Below, piece by piece: positions 59,159-64,000 of a DNA stretch of 64,000 bases. The DNA comes from Bryoerythrophyllum caledonicum. Lineage: Eukaryota; Streptophyta; Bryopsida; Pottiales; Pottiaceae. The number at the start of each line of letters is the position of its first letter. Position 1 is the first letter of the stretch. The stretch is from the NCBI GenBank assembly GCA_963971425.1, contig OZ020524.1, positions 16,743,845-16,807,844 on the forward strand, given 5' to 3'. Below the pieces are notes generated by a model. It was given only the letters and a program-made list of their open reading frames with translations. It was not told the DNA's origin and made no database searches. A program made the position numbers and the translations under genes.

Positions 59159-61493
59159 TCACCTGGGTGGGAGATATGGCATGGAGTCGCTCCAAGTTCC
59201 ACCGCCGCCACTACTACTGTCAGACGAGAGCTTGTGCGGGCTAAACACATGCCCGGGTTTCCGGGTGAGATTTGGTGTTCCTGGTCTAGAGATATCCACG
59301 GAGAAAGCACCGGGGATGGACCGACCCAGCTGCTCCAAGTCACTTACTACCTCACTCATCGTGGGCCGCTGCTCAAGGGTCTCCGCACAACAGCTCAAGG
59401 CCAGTTCCATCACCCATTCCAATTGCTCCGTTGCATGCTGTGCTATGTCGGGGTCAACCATTGACAACAAATTTCCCTCCTCAGCTCCCTTGTATGCCTG
59501 CAGGCAACCACTACAAACACATCAGAAACAAATCCCTGAAAAATATTTTCAATTACTTTCTGTACTCCTGAGGTTATAGAATGCCGCTTTTACCTTGAGC
59601 ATGTACAGAATTTCTACAACCATTACTATTTTCATAAACATTCAAGGTGGAAGTCTAGCATGAATAAAACATGAAACCACACTTTCTCAGGTCCCACACA
59701 TTCCTAAAAAAACTTGGCATAGTGGACTTGGGATGTCCACTATGAAGTTCTTGGGATGTCCTCTGATGTACATGCCATTGATTTTCCTACACATGAAATG
59801 TGGGATTACCTCTTGAACGATATTCTTGCCCCGGGTGATAGCTCGCCTGCCAGTGATGAGCTCCAGCATCACCACTCCAAAGCTGTACACATCACTCTTC
59901 TCAGTGAGCTGTTGCGTCATGTAATACTCGGGGTCCAGGTACCCGGGGGTGCCCTTCACAACAGTGGAGATGTGGTCTGCAGTGACACCCTCCATGTCAG
60001 CCTCTGGTGCCACACATGACAATCCAAAGTCCGCCACTTTGGGTCCCTTGCGGCTGTCCAACAGGATATTGCTGGCCTTGATGTCTCTGTGGAAGATGGG
60101 TGGGTCAGCTTCTGTGTGCAAGTACAGGATTCCTCTCGCTGTTCCCAGTGCAATTTTCAAACGTGTCGCCCAATCCAAAGATGCACCTGAAGATGCTGCA
60201 ATCAACAGAAAATTTGTTATGCTGGCAGTTTTTGCATTGCCAATGATGCTCACAACTAATCTCACATGGCCTACTGCATCTACAAAATAGGTATCATAAT
60301 CTTATGACAAACTGCACCTACAAGGCTTTGCGCAAAAGTCCCAGACCGCCAACATACAAAGCATAGCCAAGCAAAAGAATTAAATTACCTGGGATCATTA
60401 ATTAGTAGTTCTTCAAAACAAAGAGATATATCCTTAGTTTGTTTTGAAGATATCACGTAGCTACAGCTTCGTCACAAACTAGAAACATACTCTCCAAGAA
60501 GCTAGGTTTGCAAGTGAGCAGACAGACAGACACACATGCGGAAAGAAAGAGACTTGCTATGGTGCCCTGTTGGGGACAAAGGGTCAGTACACTAGTATAA
60601 ATATACTTACCAAATAACCGATCCCGAAGAGTACCACCTGATATTAACTCGTACACCAGCATCTGCAAAAACATCAACAATTTTCAGACCTTTCAGGAGA
60701 TGAAGTAGTGACCACCAAACGGCAAATAATCATGAAATTATAGACCAGAAATGAGTGAGTACCAAAATATGTGAGACTGGTGTGGCCCACCTGGTGACCG
60801 TCTTCATCGCAGTAGCCCTCAAGCATCACAATGTTTCTGTGGTGCACTCGAGATAAGAGCTCAATCTCGATGTAAAACTCTCGGTCTCCTTGCATCGATC
60901 CGCGTTCAAGCCGCTTGATGGCCACTAGCTTCCCGTCCTGCAGCTTGCCCTTGTACACCGTGCCATGACCGCCTCGGCCAATCCGATTCTCCTCGCTGAA
61001 ATTATCCGTCGCTTCGGCCAGCTCTTCCGAACCGAACTCCTTCACTCTTGTCACTTTCAAGCCCGGGTTGATCTTCCTCAACGACGTCGTACTAATCCTC
61101 CTCGTCACACCTCTCACTCTACTCACTGCCAAAAAAAATCCGGGTTATCAGCACAACAATCTCGCAAGTTACAACGAACGTCCATGATGTTATGCAGTAC
61201 TTACAGCGTCTCTGAGCCTGAAGCGCCTTGAGCTTCAGAGGCTCATGTGCATGAGCGTAGTACAGATACAATATCACACAGACAACCATCGTAAGCTCTC
61301 CGACAAGATGCTGCAACAGACTCCAGAGAAACAAGTCGCTCAAACCACTACCAGCTGTGATGGTTTCGCGGAATCCATTCTCATCGATGGGATTATACGA
61401 GCTAGTGTTGCTGGTGTGGCTGCGAGGGGCAAAGGGGGCCAGTGCGCGGAAGGGGCTGCGGCGGCTCCCAGCTGGGCGTTTCAGGGGGAGCCT
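59159..61493 (-). CDS. Receptor-like kinase, LRR-VIII-1 type, without visible LRR exons
   Basis: Membrane Ser/Thr kinase; the closest known group is the LRR-VIII-1 family, whose kinase domains resemble At1g06840 and At5g49760. Exons: about 61493-61205, 61125-60791, 60662-60611, 60195-59810, 59497-59159. Residues in order: a short polar lead, [15 protein letters not shown] before a membrane span ([20 protein letters not shown], about 61300), juxtamembrane [40 protein letters not shown] (glycine loop), VAIKRL (ATP Lys), [43 protein letters not shown] (catalytic Asp), [52 protein letters not shown], and a Ser/Gly-rich tail ending YLPPR. All catalytic residues are present. No LRR ectodomain is visible upstream before the next gene. 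The first exon and start are uncertain: an ATG at 61617 opens another frame. Confidence 0.85.
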
Positions 61494-61719
61494 CTGGGAA
61501 AGCTTTGGGAAAAGGGGCTGGCATGAGCTTCAGAAGCTGAAAGGTGTCTGCAGTGAAGACTTTGACGGAGCGGTCTCGGTTGATTGTGTCGAAGGACCAC
61601 GCATCCATCGTAGCCATTGTGGAATACTGCCACGGCCCTCGTGGCGTGCATGTTCCGAGTAGTTGGGTGAATAAACTAGGATAAAGGAAAGGAGAAATGT
61701 AGGATGCACCTTATCCTGT
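61494..61719. other. Upstream of receptor kinase 1
   Basis: A minus-strand ATG at 61617 starts a 71-codon Pro-rich frame (MATMDAWSFDTINRDRSVKV) that overlaps the first kinase exon in another frame. It may be part of the 5' end of the transcript or a relic of a lost ectodomain exon. I cannot decide. Confidence 0.4.
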
Positions 61720-61954
61720 TCAATACGACGTGACCATATATGTAGAATACATGACCATTTTGCAACTTCTGAAGCAAGTAGTAGGTGCAATAATGATCTA
61801 AAGTAGAATTGTCATGTGTCATTGGATTGGGCTCAACTATAATACAAACTCTTGTAACTATTGTATACATCAATTTTTACACCTTGTATGTCAAGTACCT
61901 AGCGAACATCATGTTGCAACCCAAATGTGGCTTCTGAGACCTTTTAAGGGTTAA
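61720..61954. repeat. TIR element family X, right part
   Basis: It matches the right half of 11961-12475: ACCATTTTGCAACTTCTGAAG, GGATTGGGCTCAAC, TGTTGCAACCCAAATGTGG and the end GACCTTTTAAGGGTTAA. The left end is missing or replaced. It lies only 100-200 bases from the 5' end of receptor kinase 1, on the promoter side. Confidence 0.7.
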
Positions 61955-63254
61955 AAGATGACTTATGATATTGCCTCTGCAACTTCTTGAAGAAGGCGAA
62001 AATATTTGAAACAGATGAAACATTCCTTGAGCCCTCTAAAATATGTGGTTGACACTCTAAAATGAAGAGTGGTGGGAGGGCATAATCATTTAACATAATT
62101 ATACAATTACAAATGATTTGTTGGCCAATATTTTCTTTTAGCAAAAACATAGTTAGACTTACATTGTAATGAAAAAAGAAAATAGAAAAGATAAGAGTAA
62201 GAAGAGAATACAAATCAACCAATTAAAAACTTGAAATTGGTAATAATTGGATTGTTTTTTTTGTCAAGAAACCTTTTAATACCTTCAATAACATACTTAA
62301 AATATATTGCAAAGTTCATCTTCAAACTAAATTTTAGATGAATGATTGATGATGCTCAGATCAAAATTCTAAATGTTTGTACTAGAATATATAACTCAAT
62401 CAATCAAATAGAACATAATGACATTGAAATATACACTCTAGTCATAAATATTAATGAGGCAAAAAGATGAAATCATAGGTGACAAATTGGGTGCATTTAC
62501 AACTAACCATGATATGTCTTCTCCTCCGTGCCTATTGCCATTCAAAAGATCCAGACAACAACTTCACTCCTAAAAATACAATCTCTAGTATAAAACAAAG
62601 CACACATTAGGGGTGTCAGAGCTCCCTATATCTACTCGTAAACTTACAAGATAAATAACCATGACATGGTTCAAATTGGACCAAACACTCTCAAGTTCCT
62701 TTGCAATATCTACTAAGATTTTGAGTTATACGTCACTAACACAACGTGCCCACATGTGCATCTATCACAGCCACACATAGAAGCCCAACCTCCACTCTCT
62801 CTATTTGATTGCCCTGAGACGGCCGCGCCCTAAACACATTGTTGTCCTCCTCCAGTCACAACTCCCTACTAAAAATAGATGACCTTGGGAACACTAACCG
62901 TGACTCTAATTTTCTAAACATGGCTTTCTCATCTTGGATGTTTTTTTTCCCCCCATAGATGAGACTATGATTTTTTTACATGGCATTTTCTGCAAACTTG
63001 GTACCATTGCCATGGCTATCAACTGAAATTTCTAGCTTTTTTTCAAATGAAGCAACAATCAAGTCCCGAGCTAGTTGGTCCATTATCTAATTTACCATTG
63101 AACTACTCATTTAGAGATTAATTATAAAACACTAAAAGCCGTGGTATTATACATCAAATACAAATAGTATTTATATTATACTACAAATATAGTATTGGAT
63201 TAAATTGGCAAAACGCTTTGGAAAGATGCTCTTGAAGAGATTATGGACCGCTGA
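61955..63254. other. Spacer between the two receptor kinase genes
   Basis: 1.3 kb of AT-rich DNA with no open frame I would support and no LRR coding signal. The 3' UTR of receptor kinase 2 must begin here. Confidence 0.5.
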
Positions 63255-64000
63255 TCACCTGGGCGCCACATGAACGACAGTGCCACTGTAGAGCTCGCTG
63301 GTGTCGGCCAAGCTGCGGTCGCGGTCGCGGGTGCTGCTGAACGGGTAGCTCAACATGGGCACCGAGGTGGACGTTCGGGCGCTGTTCGACGAGGTCATGT
63401 CCATGGAGTAGCCGTCGGGGAAGAGCTCTGCATTCCTGCGCCCCAGCTCCTCCAAGTCGCGCACCACCTCGGCCATGGTGGGCCGCGCCTCGGGCATTTC
63501 GCGGCAGCAGCTCAGGGCCAGCGCCATGAACGCCTCCAGCGGCTCCGGTGGGCAGTGCGTGATGTGCGGGTCGATCATGGACATGCCCTGCCCCACCAGC
63601 GACCTCTGATGCGCCTGCATCTCATGTGCTCAGTCAAACAGGTCAGTGATTCTGGCTGAAAAAATGAGTCTAGAATTTCTCTACTTATCGATCCAAATGA
63701 AGCTAACTAGTGATGTAACTTTCACCTGATTAGTGCCACTTTCTACAACTACCATGACTATAGTTTTTTCTCATTTTCAAGTGGTTCTTCATGGATTTTC
63801 TTAGACTGGTCATTTTAGCCTTTCACATGGGGAGTGCGAAGTGCATGCTCACCTCTCGGACGATGTTCTTGCCCTTGGAGATGGCCTGCATGCCAGTGAT
63901 GAGCTCCAGCAGCACCACTCCGAAGCTGTAGACGTCGCTCTTGTCGGTCAGTTTGTGAGTGAGGAAATACTCGGGGTCCATGTACCCCGGCGTGCCTTTC
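63255..64000 (-). CDS. Second receptor-like kinase of the same type, C-terminal part (runs off the right edge)
   Basis: Exons 63614-63255 and 64000-63853 (open to the right). The upstream exon gives [20 protein letters not shown], then [20 protein letters not shown] and SKGKNIVRE, the activation-segment end and helix F of the kinase. The last exon gives [34 protein letters not shown] and a Ser-rich tail ending VVHVAPR before TGA at 63255. It has the same exon junctions as the gene at 59159, so the two are tandem paralogues. Its coding DNA is clearly more GC-rich than that of its neighbour. The kinase core and ectodomain lie outside the window. Confidence 0.9.

Overview
This window reads as nuclear DNA of a streptophyte, most likely a land plant; I could not place the species. 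Three kinds of intron-bearing plant gene are recognisable, all on the minus strand. They are a MOR1/GEM1-type microtubule-associated protein (1-11237, running off the left edge), a DGAT1 diacylglycerol acyltransferase (42356-46481, complete, 16 exons) and two tandem receptor-like kinases of LRR-VIII-1 type (59159-61493, and 63255 to the right edge). Introns are short (mostly 70-120 bases), except where mobile elements have landed in them.

Almost everything else is mobile DNA or its remains. From 11.9 to 13.2 kb there is a nest of miniature inverted-repeat elements and a tRNA-derived SINE. From 13502 to 19569 lies a 5'-truncated LINE with a 13-base target-site duplication. It encodes the end of an APE endonuclease, a reverse transcriptase, an RNase H and a C-terminal PD-(D/E)XK (RLE) endonuclease, the layout of the Dualen/RandI group. 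A second, shorter copy is at 55040-56570 with its own 12-base duplication. The SINE and both LINE copies share the same 3' tail: a stem-loop, followed in the SINE and the longer LINE copy by a TTC run. This suggests the SINE used this LINE's machinery.

From 20.9 to 22.8 kb there are a fold-back element built of 177-base repeats and a mariner-like MITE. From 23 to 29 kb only shuffled fossils of an LRR-like gene are visible. A Ty1/copia element (29285-34874) has LTRs differing by one base and a 5-base duplication, yet its gag-pol frame is broken in at least five places. Between pol and the 3' LTR it carries, in antisense, a fragment encoding the PDF motif of plant organellar single-stranded DNA-binding (OSB) proteins. 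This looks like host gene capture by a recently moved, already defective element.

The stretch 34.9-41.4 kb has no gene I can support. From 46.7 to 50.2 kb upstream of DGAT1, and again at 52-53 kb, there are several MITE families, a probable Helitron and local tandem duplications. A decayed Tc1-like transposase with DD34D spacing is at 57.0-57.7 kb. Four copies of one MITE family sit in four different MOR1 introns.

Exon limits were placed by eye from splice consensus and protein family knowledge, and may be off by one to a few bases.
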